Assembly (NCBI RefSeq): GCF_013426735.1
Contig: NZ_AP023272.1
Span: 2,152,501 to 2,216,500, forward strand
Length of the DNA: 64,000 bases
Reading direction: 5' to 3'
Source of the DNA: Agrobacterium vitis
Lineage (GTDB): Bacteria > Pseudomonadota > Alphaproteobacteria > Rhizobiales > Rhizobiaceae
Below are positions 1-11,295 of the stretch, one piece after another; within the stretch, counting starts at the first letter, position 1; each line of letters begins with the position of its first letter. The notes below the pieces were generated by a model. The model had not been told where the DNA came from. It saw only the letters and a list, made by a program, of their open reading frames with translations, and ran no database searches. A program made the translations under genes and the position numbers.

Positions 1-732
1 GCGCGCGATTTCCTCTGCTTCCGGCACAGGATTGGCGATCAACATGCCGCCATCAATGCCCAATTGGTCGCGTACCTTCTGGAAATTGGCAATTGCTGCC
101 GGGCTTTCCAGTTTAAGTGGGCTTTTCAAGCCCGATTCCCGCGACCAGAAGGCTGGAAATTCGTCGCTGTCGTAAGTCACGACAGGTACGCCACGGGTTT
201 CCAGGACTTCCAATGTCTTGGGAATATCAAGAATGGCTTTTGCTCCGGCGCAGACGACGATGACAGGGGTGCGGGCCAGTTCTTCCAGGTCCGCTGAAAT
301 GTCAAAGCTTTCTTCTGCGCCACGATGCACGCCGCCGATGCCGCCGGTGGCAAAAACCGAGATATTGGCGCGGGCGGCAGCGATCATCGTCGCGGCTACC
401 GTGGTAGCGCCGGTGCGGCGTTCGGCAATGGCGTAGGCGAGATCGGCACGAGAGACCTTCAGGACATCAGTCATTTGCGCCAGTTTTTGCAACTGATCTT
501 CTTCCAGCCCGATATGCAAAACGCCTTCAATCACGGCGATGGTCGCCGGGACAGCACCACCGTCGCGAATGATTGCCTCCACGCTTTGCGCCATCTCGAC
601 ATTTTTCGGATAGGGCATGCCATGGGTGATAATGGTGGATTCCAGCGCGACAATAGGCGCATTGCGCGTCTTGGCCGCAGCCACTTCGCGGGCGTATACG
701 ATGGGCAGGAGCGGAGAAATCGAACGGGTCAT
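1..732 (-). CDS. psuG: Pseudouridine-5'-phosphate glycosidase (3' end outside window)
   Basis: Splits pseudouridine 5'-phosphate into uracil and ribose 5-phosphate, the second step of pseudouridine salvage. The visible 244 codons begin MTRSISPLLPIV and carry the family block ALESTIITHGMPYPKN near residues 30-45, FATGGIGGVHRGAE near 105-118 and CAGAKAILDIPKTLE near 140. PsuG proteins are usually about 305 residues, so roughly the last 60 lie beyond the left edge. The start codon overlaps the stop of the upstream kinase gene (ATGA), showing translational coupling and supporting the PsuK-PsuG assignment. Confidence 0.9.
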   Translation of the reverse strand, partial: MTRSISPLLPIVYAREVAAAKTRNAPIVALESTIITHGMPYPKNVEMAQSVEAIIRDGGAVPATIAVIEGVLHIGLEEDQLQKLAQMTDVLKVSRADLAYAIAERRTGATTVAATMIAAARANISVFATGGIGGVHRGAEESFDISADLEELARTPVIVVCAGAKAILDIPKTLEVLETRGVPVVTYDSDEFPAFWSRESGLKSPLKLESPAAIANFQKVRDQLGIDGGMLIANPVPEAEEIAR

Positions 733-1694
733 GATCGGGAACTCGTTTGGCGGGAAAGGGCGCGCGGCTCGCCAACAAGGTCAAGGCGCGCGGCGAGGCG
801 ATCTGCGGTGAGGTCCTCGTCTGTTGCCCTGTCAGATAGCAGGGTCAGGCCAGCCAAGGCAACACCGTGGCGCAGCGCCAGCGGCAAGGAACTGTCATTC
901 ACTCTTTGCGAAAGCACCCCCGCACAAAGCGAATCGCCAGCTCCGGTCACATCGGCCAATGCGTCCAGTGGCGGCGGGGTCAAGGCATAGTCACCGCTTG
1001 GATCAAAGGCCACGACCGGTCCCGCACCATTGGTGACAACGCCGCCATGGAGGCCTTTGGCGCGAAGCAGATCCGGCCAATCAGAAGGATCATCCGGTTT
1101 TGTTCCCGCCAGAACCGCTGCTTCAGCGCTGTTTAGAAACAGCATATCGAATCTATCGAGGCAGTCGGCGTATCGCACCACTTTGGCCGGTGAAATGCCG
1201 ATCCCGGCCAAAGGTTTGGCAAGCTCACGCGCCATGGCCGCAATCGCCTCCAGCGTCTCTTGCGGCAGGTTGGCATCAACCAGCAAAACGCGTGTGGCTT
1301 CGAAAGCTTCGCGAACGGCGCGTACTTTCAGCCGGCGTGGCGAGAACAAGCGGTAGAGCTCCATATCGGCCAAGCCGATCACCAGATTGCCGTCTTTTTC
1401 CAAAATAGCAGTGTAGCTTGGGGTGCTCCGATCCAAAAAGGTGAAGGGCCGGTCGTCGACGCCAGCCGCTTCGGCGGCGACCGCCACCCGTTGGCCAAGC
1501 GCATCGCCGCCGCGGGGGCTGATCATGGCAACATTCAATCCAAGTCGTGCCAGGGCGCGCGCCGCGTTGAAGCCACCGCCGCCCGGTTCTTCCAACCATC
1601 GCCCCGGATTGCTGGCGCCAGCAATGGTTTCCGCATCGATGCGTCCGCGCCGATCGATATGCGCGCCGCCCAGAACGAGAATGTCGAGACTCAT
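729..1694 (-). CDS. psuK: PfkB-family carbohydrate kinase, probable pseudouridine kinase
   Basis: 321-residue ribokinase-fold sugar kinase, expected to phosphorylate pseudouridine at the 5' position. The N-terminal GGAHIDRRG and GGGGFNAARALARLG are typical of the PfkB family, and DVTGAGDSLCAGVL near the C-terminus is the second PfkB signature with the catalytic Asp. The ATG at 1694 is chosen because AGGAGG lies 10 bases upstream; a longer in-frame reading exists but lacks a ribosome site and would run toward the recA promoter. Its end overlaps psuG by four bases. The substrate is inferred from the psuG partner rather than from the kinase sequence alone. Confidence 0.85.
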   Translation of the reverse strand: MSLDILVLGGAHIDRRGRIDAETIAGASNPGRWLEEPGGGGFNAARALARLGLNVAMISPRGGDALGQRVAVAAEAAGVDDRPFTFLDRSTPSYTAILEKDGNLVIGLADMELYRLFSPRRLKVRAVREAFEATRVLLVDANLPQETLEAIAAMARELAKPLAGIGISPAKVVRYADCLDRFDMLFLNSAEAAVLAGTKPDDPSDWPDLLRAKGLHGGVVTNGAGPVVAFDPSGDYALTPPPLDALADVTGAGDSLCAGVLSQRVNDSSLPLALRHGVALAGLTLLSDRATDEDLTADRLAARLDLVGEPRALSRQTSSRS

Positions 1695-1855
1695 ACCTGC
1701 CAGCCTCCTGGAAACAGTGGAAATTCGAATCGCGAAGGCGTCATTCCGAAGGGTGCGATGGGCTGAAAACCAACTTCTCTTAACGGCCAATGCCATGGAA
1801 ACATTAAGAGAACACCCGTCAGATTAAAAAATAAACACAAAGACTTGGGCAAGAC

Positions 1856-1872
1856 TTGCAAAAATGGAACAA
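1856..1872 (+). promoter_or_regulatory. SOS box (TTG-N11-CAA) of recA
   Basis: TTG at 1856-1858, eleven bases, then CAA at 1870-1872: the spacing described for the Rhizobium etli recA SOS operator. The overlapping GAAC-N7-GTAC (1867-1881) is one base off the alphaproteobacterial LexA direct repeat GAAC-N7-GAAC. It lies about 70-85 bp upstream of the recA start, inside the intergenic region shared with psuK. Confidence 0.6.
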
Positions 1873-1940
1873 ACCATGTACATAGTTCGTGTCTGCTGTT
1901 TCGTTGCCTACGCGGCTTCAATAACCTAAAGGTGGTTCAA

Positions 1941-3029
<1,089 letters not shown>

Positions 3030-3074
3030 TTGATCAGGTCCGCTTATTTGGCGGTTGGACCTGTTCATTGTTAC

Positions 3075-3108
3075 GGGCTGGGGATTTACATCTCCGGCCC
3101 TTTTCTTT
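3075..3108 (+). terminator. Rho-independent terminator after recA
   Basis: GGGCTGGGGA and TCTCCGGCCC (3075-3100) pair over about eight of ten positions around a short TTTACA loop, followed by TTTTCTTT. A second weaker hairpin (CAGGTCC/GGACCTG) lies between this and the recA stop. Confidence 0.65.
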
Positions 3109-3198
3109 CGATAGGCTGGACAGGCGTCATGGCGGACGATAAAAGCCGTTGTTTTCTGACGTCTGTCCGGCAACGGACACTTATTCCAAGGGCATCCC

Positions 3199-5862
3199 AT
3201 GAGCGGCGTAAATGACATTCGGTCGACCTTCCTCGATTACTTCAAGACCAATGGTCATGAAGTCGTTGCGTCGAGCCCGCTCGTGCCCCGCAATGATCCG
3301 ACGTTGATGTTCACCAATGCCGGCATGGTGCAATTCAAGAATGTCTTCACCGGACTGGAACACCGGCCTTATTCCCGTGCGACCACGGCGCAAAAATGCG
3401 TTCGGGCCGGGGGCAAGCATAACGATCTTGACAATGTCGGTTACACGGCGCGCCATCACACGTTTTTCGAAATGCTGGGCAATTTTTCCTTCGGCGATTA
3501 TTTCAAGGAAAATGCCATCGAACTGGCCTGGAGCCTGATTACCCGGGAATTCGGCATTGATCGCAACAAGCTTTGCGTCACCGTCTATCATACCGATGAT
3601 GAAGCCTTTGGCTTGTGGAAGAAAATTGCTGGTCTGCCTGAAGAGAAGATCATCCGGATTGGCACCAGCGACAATTTCTGGGCAATGGGTGATACCGGTC
3701 CCTGCGGTCCGTGCTCCGAAATCTTTTATGACCACGGCGACCATATCTGGGGTGGACCTCCAGGTTCCGCCGATGAGGATGGCGACCGGTTCATCGAGAT
3801 CTGGAACCTGGTTTTCATGCAATATGAACAGGTGACCAAGGAGCAACGGGTTGACCTGCCGCGTCCGTCCATTGATACCGGCATGGGCTTGGAGCGGGTT
3901 GCCGCCCTGTTGCAGGGCAAGCACGACAATTACGATATCGACCTGTTCCGCGCCCTGATCGATGCTTCCGTTGATCTCACCGGTGTTCCGGCTGAGGGCG
4001 AGCGTCGGGCCAGCCACCGGGTGATTGCCGATCATCTGCGGTCTTCTGCGTTCCTGATTGCAGACGGTGTATTGCCGTCGAACGAAGGCCGCGGCTATGT
4101 TCTGCGCCGGATCATGCGCCGCGCCATGCGACATGCGGAACTGCTCGGTTCTCGCGATCCGATGATTTACAAGCTTCTGCCTGTGCTTGTGCAGCAGATG
4201 GGGCGCGCCTACCCGGAACTGGTCCGCGCCGAGGCGTTGATTTCCGAAACCTTGAAACTCGAGGAAAACCGTTTCCGCAAGACGTTGGAGCGTGGCCTTT
4301 CGCTGCTGTCCGACGCCACGGCCACTCTGAACAAGGGCGATAGCATTGACGGCGAGACCGCGTTCAAGCTTTACGACACCTACGGTTTTCCGCTGGATCT
4401 GACGCAGGATGCGCTGCGCGCCCGTGGCATTGGCGTCGATATCACCGGCTTTAACGATGCCATGCAGCGTCAGAAGGCCGAAGCCCGTGCCAGTTGGTCC
4501 GGCTCCGGCGACAAGGCGACAGAAACTGTCTGGTTCGAGTTGAAGGACAAGCACGGCGCAACCGAGTTTCTCGGTTATTCCGCCGAAAGCGCCGAGGGCG
4601 AAATTCAGGCGCTGGTGCGTGATGGTGCGGTGATCGAGCAAGCTAAGGCGGGCGAGACTGTTCAGGTCGTGGTCAACCAGACGCCGTTCTATGGCGAATC
4701 TGGTGGCCAGGTTGGCGATACAGGTGAGATCGTTGGCGATGGGTTCGTTCTTGAGGTGCGCGATACCTTGAAGAAGGGCGAGGGGCTGTTTGTCCACGTT
4801 GCCACTGTTCGTGAAGGGACTGTTCGCGCCGGTACGGTCGTCGCGCTCAATGTTGATCATGCTCGTCGCTCCAGATTGCGGGCCAACCATTCCGCGACGC
4901 ATCTCCTGCATGAGGCATTGCGTGATGTGCTGGGCAGCCATGTGGCACAGAAGGGCTCGCTGGTTGCGCCGGAGCGTCTTCGCTTCGATATTTCTCATCC
5001 AAAGCCTGTCACGGCGGAGGAGTTGAAGATCGTTGAAGACATGGCCAATGAAATCATTGTTCAGAATGCTGCTGTCACCACCCGCTTGATGGCGGTGGAT
5101 GATGCGATTGCCGAGGGTGCCATGGCGCTGTTTGGCGAGAAATATGGCGATGAAGTGCGTGTCGTGTCGATGGGGACGGCGGTGCGCGGTCCCAAGGCGG
5201 GCAGGCCCTATTCCATTGAGCTTTGCGGTGGAACGCATGTCTCGGCGACAGGCGATATCGGCTTAGTACGGCTGGTGGCAGAAAGCGCTGTTGGTGCAGG
5301 CGTCCGCCGGATCGAGGCACTGACTGGCGAATCCGCCCGTGCCTATCTGGCCGAACAGGACGAGCGTGTCAAAGCGCTGGCATCCGCCTTGAAGGTCCAG
5401 CCCGTCGATGTCGTTTCTCGCGTCGAAGCTTTGGTGGACGAGCGCCGCAAGCTGGAACGCGAATTGGCTGATGCCAAGCGGAAGCTTGCCATGGGCGGCG
5501 GTTCAACCGGCGCTGCCGACGTGCCGCGCGACTTAGGCGGCATCAAGTTTATCGGCAAGCAACTCGCTGGGATCGATCCTAAGGATCTTAAGGGCATGGC
5601 CGACGACGCCAAATCTGTACTCGGGTCTGGCGTGATCCTTCTGATCGCAGTGGCTGAGGATGGCAAAGCCAGTGCTGTTGCGAGTGTGACGGCTGATTTG
5701 ACGAGCAAGGTTTCCGCCGTCGATCTGGTCCGTATTGCCTCGTCCGCCCTTGGTGGCAAGGGCGGTGGTGGACGTCCCGATATGGCCCAGGCCGGCGGCC
5801 CTGATGGTGCCAAGGCCGACGATGCCATCGAGGCCGTAGCTAAGGCAATTGAAGCGGCCTGA
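3199..5862 (+). CDS. alaS: Alanyl-tRNA synthetase
   Basis: 887-residue class II synthetase that charges tRNA-Ala, the usual bacterial length. The aminoacylation core is N-terminal ([34 protein letters not shown]). The editing domain has the zinc motif H564-x3-H568 (NHSATHLL) and C676-x3-H680 (LCGGTHV). The C-terminal DHHA1/C-Ala domain has the glycine-rich [16 protein letters not shown]. It starts about 90 bp after the recA terminator; recA-alaS adjacency is common in Rhizobiales. No internal break is seen. Confidence 0.98.
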   Translation: MSGVNDIRSTFLDYFKTNGHEVVASSPLVPRNDPTLMFTNAGMVQFKNVFTGLEHRPYSRATTAQKCVRAGGKHNDLDNVGYTARHHTFFEMLGNFSFGDYFKENAIELAWSLITREFGIDRNKLCVTVYHTDDEAFGLWKKIAGLPEEKIIRIGTSDNFWAMGDTGPCGPCSEIFYDHGDHIWGGPPGSADEDGDRFIEIWNLVFMQYEQVTKEQRVDLPRPSIDTGMGLERVAALLQGKHDNYDIDLFRALIDASVDLTGVPAEGERRASHRVIADHLRSSAFLIADGVLPSNEGRGYVLRRIMRRAMRHAELLGSRDPMIYKLLPVLVQQMGRAYPELVRAEALISETLKLEENRFRKTLERGLSLLSDATATLNKGDSIDGETAFKLYDTYGFPLDLTQDALRARGIGVDITGFNDAMQRQKAEARASWSGSGDKATETVWFELKDKHGATEFLGYSAESAEGEIQALVRDGAVIEQAKAGETVQVVVNQTPFYGESGGQVGDTGEIVGDGFVLEVRDTLKKGEGLFVHVATVREGTVRAGTVVALNVDHARRSRLRANHSATHLLHEALRDVLGSHVAQKGSLVAPERLRFDISHPKPVTAEELKIVEDMANEIIVQNAAVTTRLMAVDDAIAEGAMALFGEKYGDEVRVVSMGTAVRGPKAGRPYSIELCGGTHVSATGDIGLVRLVAESAVGAGVRRIEALTGESARAYLAEQDERVKALASALKVQPVDVVSRVEALVDERRKLERELADAKRKLAMGGGSTGAADVPRDLGGIKFIGKQLAGIDPKDLKGMADDAKSVLGSGVILLIAVAEDGKASAVASVTADLTSKVSAVDLVRIASSALGGKGGGGRPDMAQAGGPDGAKADDAIEAVAKAIEAA

Positions 5863-5874
5863 CTGTCTGCTGCG

Positions 5875-5919
5875 ATTTAGAATTTGTCTGGCTCAATTTG
5901 AACCTGACAGTTTCTAAAT
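5875..5919. terminator. Imperfect hairpin between convergent alaS and the GST pseudogene
   Basis: ATTTAGAA (5875-5882) pairs with TTCTAAAT (5912-5919), with a further TTGTC/GACAG segment inside. It is AT-rich and sits exactly between two convergent genes, so it may end transcription in both directions. There is no clear U-run on the plus side. Confidence 0.35.
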
Positions 5920-5931
5920 TTGCTTCAATAA

Positions 5932-6581
5932 TTAAGATGGTTTGGTTTTTGTCATCGACGGACGTGATGACATTCTTGCCCACCATTGCTTCAGGTTGGC
6001 GTAGGGTTCAATCATTTCTTTTCCGTCGGATGTCATGAGGAAATAGTCGAACACAGGGGCTGCGTAGAGATCGGCGAGTGTCAATTGCTCGCCGATAAAC
6101 CAAGGACCATCTCCTATAAGACGCGATAGAGCGTTTAAGCAGATTTGGCCTTTCGTCAAAGCCTCCGTAAGCTTTTCTTCATTGCTTGCAACGCCCCTGC
6201 TTGGCTTTAATATTCTCTCAACATAAATTCCCCAGACGAAGTGTGGATAAGCATAATTATCGATGATGCTGATTGCTTGATTGCATCTTGCGCGGTCCGC
6301 AACGTTTTCTGGTTGCAGCTTCGGACCAACGAAAGCTTCATCAATATATCGAGCGATCGCGCCGGTTTCGTAAAGCGAAATTGATCGTGTTCCAAGGCGG
6401 GAAAGCGCCCAAACGGGTGTTTCTTCAAATACTCTGGTGAAGGGCCGCCGTCCGCAAAAATATCGAACGGAACAAGATCGTAGTCTACCGCCTTTTCAAC
6501 AAAGCAAAGGCGGGCGATGCGGACATAGACGCTGTAATCACCACCAAAAAGCCGAGGCGTCTTGTCATCCGCGATCGTCAT
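5932..6581 (-). pseudogene. Glutathione S-transferase gene disrupted by a single-base frameshift
   Basis: Two reading frames together make one GST. The first (from ATG 6581) gives the thioredoxin-like N-terminal domain through FGRFPALEHDQFR; the sequence then becomes meaningless in that frame. Shifting by one base at about 6375-6377 restores LYETGAIARYIDEAFVGPKL and continues without a stop through the helical C-terminal domain (NALSRLIGDGPWFIGEQL, TLADLYAAPVFDYF) to the stop at 5932. The span is 650 bases; adding one base gives exactly 217 codons, a normal GST length. This points to a one-base deletion, either a real recent inactivation or a sequencing error. The substrate is unknown. Confidence 0.85.
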
Positions 6582-6899
6582 GCATTTGACCTATGGATTG
6601 AATTTTAGATCGTCAATATTGGTGATGTGTCGCGCAGCCGGTATGCACTCAAGAAAACCAGCTCGGAAGGCTTATGTGCTCTCTGTGATTAGGAAGTGCC
6701 GTTCGTTTTTTTCCGTAAGCCATGTGTCGGTCAAGCGCGGTGATACGAATTCGTCTCTGGCGCTTTGCCCGGTAATGTTAGTCTGTGAAATCAATGCTTC
6801 GTTAAACAAACTCAGGGCCTGCCGAGTTCAGATTGAACCAGACAGGCCGTAGTTTTTTGTCTTTTCAGGAAAACCGCGATCGGGGTTTCCGAGAATGTT
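6582..6899. other. Intergenic region between the GST pseudogene and aapP
   Basis: 318 bases with no convincing gene: the short open frames here have no family features. Near the aapP end, GGAAAACC and GGTTTCC (about 6868-6893) form a bulged hairpin that could end the aap operon on the minus strand, but the following U-run is poor. Confidence 0.5.
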
Positions 6900-7670
6900 C
6901 TAGTGCAGGATCTGGCTGAGGAACAGCTTGGTGCGCTCGTGCTGCGGGTTGTCGAAGAATTCGGCGGGCGCGTTCTGTTCGACGATCTGGCCCTGGTCCA
7001 TGAAGATCACCCGGTCGGCAACCTGGCGGGCGAAGCCCATTTCATGGGTAACGCAGAGCATGGTCATACCTTCTTCCGCCAGACCCACCATGGTATCCAA
7101 CACTTCCTTGACCATTTCCGGATCGAGCGCCGAGGTTGGCTCGTCGAACAGCATGATCTTCGGCTTCATGCAGAGCGCACGGGCGATGGCGACACGCTGC
7201 TGCTGGCCACCGGAGAGCTGGCCTGGATATTTATTGGCCTGTTCCGGGATCTTGACACGCTTCAGATAGTGCATCGCAACTTCTTCGGCTTCTTTCTTTG
7301 GCATCTTGCGGACCCAGATCGGCGCCAGTGTGCAATTTTCAAGGATGGTCAGATGCGGGAACAGATTGAAGTGCTGGAACACCATGCCGACTTCGCGGCG
7401 GACTTCATCGATCTTCTTGAGGTCGTTGGTCAACTCGATGTTATCGACGATAATCTGTCCGGTCTGGTGTTCCTCCAGCCGGTTAATGCAGCGGATCATC
7501 GTTGATTTGCCGGAGCCCGACGGACCTGCAATGACGATCCGCTCGCCGGTCGCGACCTTGAGGTTGATGTCACGAAGGACGTGAAATTCGCCATACCATT
7601 TGTTCATGGCAATCAATTCGATTGCGGTTTTGGTTGGGGCTTTCTCGATGGAGGTTTGAGCTTCAGCCAT
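6900..7670 (-). CDS. aapP: General L-amino acid ABC transporter, ATP-binding protein
   Basis: 256-residue ABC ATPase that powers AapJQM uptake of a broad range of L-amino acids. Walker [10 protein letters not shown] is at residues 49-57, the signature LSGGQQQR begins at 152, Walker B IMLFDE is 172-177 and the switch His lies in VTHEMGFA. It is very close to polar amino acid ATPases (HisP/GlnQ type). It is the last gene of aapJQMP, 111 bases after aapM, and that gap contains an 11-bp perfect hairpin. AapP is known in Rhizobium leguminosarum as part of this system; the assignment here rests on the complete four-gene set. Confidence 0.96.
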   Translation of the reverse strand: MAEAQTSIEKAPTKTAIELIAMNKWYGEFHVLRDINLKVATGERIVIAGPSGSGKSTMIRCINRLEEHQTGQIIVDNIELTNDLKKIDEVRREVGMVFQHFNLFPHLTILENCTLAPIWVRKMPKKEAEEVAMHYLKRVKIPEQANKYPGQLSGGQQQRVAIARALCMKPKIMLFDEPTSALDPEMVKEVLDTMVGLAEEGMTMLCVTHEMGFARQVADRVIFMDQGQIVEQNAPAEFFDNPQHERTKLFLSQILH

Positions 7671-7692
7671 AATTGAGTTTCCTAGAAGTGGA

Positions 7693-7733
7693 GTTTGTCA
7701 GGAAAGCCGGACACCGATCTTGTCCTGACAAAC
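7693..7733 (-). repeat. Stem-loop in the aapM-aapP spacer
   Basis: GTTTGTCAGGA (7693-7703) and TCCTGACAAAC (7723-7733) are a perfect 11-bp inverted repeat with a 19-base loop. On the transcribed strand no U-run follows, so it is more likely an mRNA-stability or processing element than a terminator. Confidence 0.6.
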
Positions 7734-7781
7734 GAACGAAAGAATGAAGCAACTGCCGGATCAGGTCGAAACCGACAGATG

Positions 7782-8936
7782 CTAGTGCTTGTGGCCCGTG
7801 TCGAGGTGCCGTTCCATGAAATACGAGTAGCGCGACATGCTGAAGCAGAACAGCCAGTAGATGAAGCCTGCAAAAACCAGACCGGTTACGGCTGTCTCAG
7901 GCGTTGCCCAGTTGGAGTCCGACAGGTTGAGGATGACGATGCCCAGGAGGTCGAACATGCCAATGATCGAGACCAGCGACGTATCCTTGAACAGCCCGAT
8001 AAAGGTATTGACGATACCCGGAATGACCAGCTTGATCGCCTGCGGCAGGATGATCAGCCGGATTTTCTGCCAGTAGCTCAGGCCAAGCGAGTCGGCACCT
8101 TCGAACTGCCCCTTCGGGATCGCTTGCAGGCCGCCGCGAATGACTTCAGCCATATAGGCCGAAGAAAAGATCGAGACACCAACCAACGCGCGCAGCAACT
8201 TATCGAAACTCCAGCCATCGGGAAGGAATAACGGCAGCATGACGCTGGCCATGAACAGTACGGTGATCAAGGGGACGCCGCGCACCACTTCGATGAAGAT
8301 CACGCAGAGCATCTTGATGACCGGCATGGTGGATCGGCGACCAAGCGCCAACATGATGCCAACCGGCAGCGACACCGCGATCCCAAAGAAGGACAGGATC
8401 AGGGTCACCATCAGGCCGCCCCAGCGTGCCGTTTCCACATGCTCGAGGCCAAAGCCGCCGGTGAGCAAAAAGAAGGAAACCACCGGCAGCACCAGAAACA
8501 ACAGTAAGGCATTGGTGCCCTTGAACGGCGCCTTCGGGATCAGCATGGGTGCCAGCAGGACGGCGAACAGGACCATGACGGTCAACGGCCGCCAGATCTC
8601 TTCGCTCGGATAGCGCCCGAAGATGAATTGCTGGAATTTGGCGCCGACAAAGGCCCAGCAGGCTCCAGCGCTGCCATCGGGCAATGCCCCGCCCTGAGAG
8701 ACGGTAAGGCAGGCGAGGCGGCCTGCTCCCGACCAGACAGCGTGGACGAACAGCCAGTTGATCAAGCCGGGCAGGATATAGGCCAGAAAGGCCAATGCCA
8801 GCAGGGTCAGCACAACGTCTTTCGGGGTTGCAATCAGGTTCTTGCGGACCCAGGCCGCCGTGCCGATCTGGCCAGCGGGAGCCGGAGAGGCGGACACCAT
8901 CTCCGTGCGTACGAATACAGGGGTGTGTAATGCCAT
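7782..8936 (-). CDS. aapM: General L-amino acid ABC transporter, permease AapM
   Basis: 384-residue inner-membrane permease, the length known for R. leguminosarum AapM. It has an extended hydrophobic N-terminal half ([35 protein letters not shown]) and a HisM/GlnP-like C-terminal core with the ABC-contact loop [25 protein letters not shown] 8936 is selected because it follows the aapQ stop by four bases and the GAGAGG just before serves as its ribosome site; an earlier frame extension would run into aapQ. It pairs with AapQ as the heterodimeric channel. Confidence 0.95.
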   Translation of the reverse strand: MALHTPVFVRTEMVSASPAPAGQIGTAAWVRKNLIATPKDVVLTLLALAFLAYILPGLINWLFVHAVWSGAGRLACLTVSQGGALPDGSAGACWAFVGAKFQQFIFGRYPSEEIWRPLTVMVLFAVLLAPMLIPKAPFKGTNALLLFLVLPVVSFFLLTGGFGLEHVETARWGGLMVTLILSFFGIAVSLPVGIMLALGRRSTMPVIKMLCVIFIEVVRGVPLITVLFMASVMLPLFLPDGWSFDKLLRALVGVSIFSSAYMAEVIRGGLQAIPKGQFEGADSLGLSYWQKIRLIILPQAIKLVIPGIVNTFIGLFKDTSLVSIIGMFDLLGIVILNLSDSNWATPETAVTGLVFAGFIYWLFCFSMSRYSYFMERHLDTGHKH

Positions 8937-8940
8937 GATA

Positions 8941-10137
8941 TTACCTCTCGACCAGCGCCATCTTGGCATTAAACCAGTTCATGAAGACCGCAGTGCTGAT
9001 GCTGATCGTCAGGTAGACGGCCAGCCAGACGGCAACGATTTCGACGGCCTGTCCGGTCTGATTGAGAATTGTACCACCGACAGCGACGATATCGGCAAAG
9101 CCGATGGCAACAGCCAGGGAGGAGTTTTTCGCAAGGTTGAGATACTGGCTGGTCAGCGGCGGAATGATAATCCGCATCGCCTGTGGCACGACAATGAGCC
9201 GTGAGGTGTGGCTATGCTTGAGGCCGAGCGCGCTGGCCGCTTCCGTCTGTCCCTTGGAGACAGCCTTGATGCCGCCGCGAACGATTTCCGCTATGAAAGC
9301 GGCGGTGTAGAAGGACAACGCCAGAAACAGCGAGGTGAACTCGGGTCCGACGACCGAACCGCCCTGCATGTTGAACCGGCCAACAATTGGAAGATCGAAG
9401 GTCAGCGGCATGCCGATCGCCATAAACACCAGGACTGGAATGCCGACGATCAGCGCCAGCGACGACCATAGGATTGGAAATTGTTGGCCTGTCGCCATCT
9501 GGCGCTTGCGGGCCCATTTCCTGACGAGAATGGAAAGAAAAATCCCTATCGCGATGGCTGGCAACAGCAACCAGGCCTCGTCGCCGAAAATCGCCTTTGG
9601 AAAGGTGACGCCGCGATTGTTCAGGTAGATATCGAAAGGCAGCGCGATGGAATCGCGCGCCTGCGGCAGAATGGCGATGACCCCGCGATACCAGAAGAAG
9701 ATAACCAGCAGCGGTGGAATATTGCGGAAAATCTCAACGTAGACCTGGCAGAGCTTGGCGATCAGCCAATTGTGTGACAGCCGTCCTAGACCGACCGCAA
9801 AGCCGATGATCGAGGCGGTGATGATGCCGGCGACCGCGACTTGCAGCGTATTGAGCAGGCCGACGACAAGCGCCCGGCCATAGGTCGAATCGCTGCTGTA
9901 GCTGATCAACTGCTGGCCGATGTCGAAGCCAGCGCGGCCTTGCAGGAAGCCGAATCCAGAGGTGATATTGGCTTTTTGAAGATTGTGAATGGTATTATTG
10001 GCGACTATCCAGATGAAGGCGACCAAAATTACCAAGGTAACCACCTGATAAAATATGCCACGGACCTTCGGGTCGTAGATGAGCGATGCCGCGCTGACCG
10101 ATCCGGTTTTAGAGGAGCTCGAATCCTGTATTGCCAT
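8941..10137 (-). CDS. aapQ: General L-amino acid ABC transporter, permease AapQ
   Basis: 398-residue membrane permease partner of AapM. The sequence has a first TM segment at about residues 30-50 ([18 protein letters not shown]), a cytoplasmic [15 protein letters not shown] stretch, and the permease core ending in [25 protein letters not shown] 10137 gives the [12 protein letters not shown] start; the longer frame beyond it overlaps a large hairpin and is rejected. It is separated from aapJ by 132 bases that include this hairpin, which should lower expression relative to the binding protein. Confidence 0.95.
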   Translation of the reverse strand: MAIQDSSSSKTGSVSAASLIYDPKVRGIFYQVVTLVILVAFIWIVANNTIHNLQKANITSGFGFLQGRAGFDIGQQLISYSSDSTYGRALVVGLLNTLQVAVAGIITASIIGFAVGLGRLSHNWLIAKLCQVYVEIFRNIPPLLVIFFWYRGVIAILPQARDSIALPFDIYLNNRGVTFPKAIFGDEAWLLLPAIAIGIFLSILVRKWARKRQMATGQQFPILWSSLALIVGIPVLVFMAIGMPLTFDLPIVGRFNMQGGSVVGPEFTSLFLALSFYTAAFIAEIVRGGIKAVSKGQTEAASALGLKHSHTSRLIVVPQAMRIIIPPLTSQYLNLAKNSSLAVAIGFADIVAVGGTILNQTGQAVEIVAVWLAVYLTISISTAVFMNWFNAKMALVER

Positions 10138-10199
10138 TGAGGCTTTTTCCCCCTTTTTCACCCGTGTTTTGGGCGCGCATGTCCTTGCCCTTTTGCAAT

Positions 10200-10227
10200 G
10201 GGGAGGCGGTGCGGACACCGCCTCCCC
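10200..10227 (-). repeat. Perfect 12-bp hairpin between aapJ and aapQ
   Basis: GGGGAGGCGGTG (10200-10211) pairs with CACCGCCTCCCC (10216-10227) around a four-base loop. It is immediately downstream of the binding-protein gene and is not followed by a U-run on the transcribed strand. Such intercistronic hairpins protect upstream mRNA and explain excess binding protein in ABC operons. Confidence 0.8.
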
Positions 10228-10269
10228 AAAAAGGCTTGGTTTGGGTTGGTTATCGGACCCGGTTGCGGA

Positions 10270-11295
10270 TCAGCGGATCGGCGGGCCGTACTGCAGGCCG
10301 CCCTTGGTCCACAAAGCGTTGCCACCGCGGGCAATTTTCAGTGGGCTACCAGCGCCGACATTGCGATCGAAGACTTCGCCGTAATTGCCGACAAGCTTGA
10401 TGACATTATAGGCCCAGTCTTCCTTGAGACCGAGATCGGTACCCAGCTTGCTGCCGGATTCTGCACCCAGCATACGCTTGATGTCAGGGCTGCCGCTGCT
10501 CTTCATGTCATCGACATTCTTCGAGGTCACGCCAGCTTCTTCAGCGTTCACCATGGCATAGTGAACCCAACTGACCACGTCGAACCACTTGTCGTCGCCC
10601 TGACGCACAGCCGGTCCGAGCGGCTCCTTGGAAATGACTTCCGGCAGAACCATGTTGTCATCGGGGTTCTTCAACTTCAGGCGGATAGCATAGAGGCCGG
10701 ATTGGTCGGTGGTGTAAACGTCGCAACGGCCAGCGTCGTAAGCCGAAGTTGCGTCGTCTTCCTTTTCGAACACGACCGGGTTGTATTTCAGGCCGTTGGC
10801 CTTGAAATAGTCGGCCAGGTTCAATTCGGTCGTGGTGCCGGTCTGAACGCAGACAGCAGCGCCGGACAGTTCCAGAGCCGATTTCACGTTAAGGCTCTTT
10901 TTAGCCATAAAGCCCTGGCCGTCATAATAGTTGACGGTGCGGAAGTTGAAGCCGAGCGAGGTGTCGCGGCTGATCGTCCAGGTGGTGTTACGCGTCAGCA
11001 CATCGACTTCACCCGACTGCAGTGCGGGGAAGCGGTCTTTGCTGGACAGCGGCGTAAACTTGGCCTTGGAGGCGTCGCCGAAGACGGCGGCAGCAATGCC
11101 GCGGCAGTAATCGACATCCAGACCCGACCAGTCGCCCTTGTCATTCGGAGCGGAAAATCCCGGAATGCCCTGGCTGACGCCGCATTGAACAAAGCCTTTT
11201 GCCTTAACATCGCTCAGCGTGTCGGCCGAGGCTGCTGATGCGCCAAAACCAAATGCCGCAGCGCCAAGCGCAACTGACAGGAGCGTCTTTTTCAT
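10270..11295 (-). CDS. aapJ: General L-amino acid ABC transporter, periplasmic binding protein
   Basis: 341-residue solute-binding protein delivering L-amino acids to AapQM. The signal peptide MKKTLLSVALGAAAFGFG ends near ASAASA. The family 3 binding-protein body follows (GVSQGIPGFSAPNDKGDWSG, GLDVDYCRGIAAAVFGD). ATG 11295 is chosen because AAGGTTGGG precedes it and the signal peptide starts there; the open frame upstream encodes no signal. First gene of aapJQMP, divergent from metC. A GC-rich hairpin lies just after its stop. Confidence 0.96.
   Translation of the reverse strand: MKKTLLSVALGAAAFGFGASAASADTLSDVKAKGFVQCGVSQGIPGFSAPNDKGDWSGLDVDYCRGIAAAVFGDASKAKFTPLSSKDRFPALQSGEVDVLTRNTTWTISRDTSLGFNFRTVNYYDGQGFMAKKSLNVKSALELSGAAVCVQTGTTTELNLADYFKANGLKYNPVVFEKEDDATSAYDAGRCDVYTTDQSGLYAIRLKLKNPDDNMVLPEVISKEPLGPAVRQGDDKWFDVVSWVHYAMVNAEEAGVTSKNVDDMKSSGSPDIKRMLGAESGSKLGTDLGLKEDWAYNVIKLVGNYGEVFDRNVGAGSPLKIARGGNALWTKGGLQYGPPIR

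Noticed and set aside
3181..5238. Long open frame antisense to alaS (685 codons)
   Set aside because: It mirrors a complete, motif-rich AlaS and its translation has no recognisable domain; long antisense frames are expected in G+C-rich DNA.
6562..6852. 96-codon plus-strand frame between the GST pseudogene and aapP
   Set aside because: No ribosome site, no recognisable motif, and composition unlike neighbouring coding sequence.
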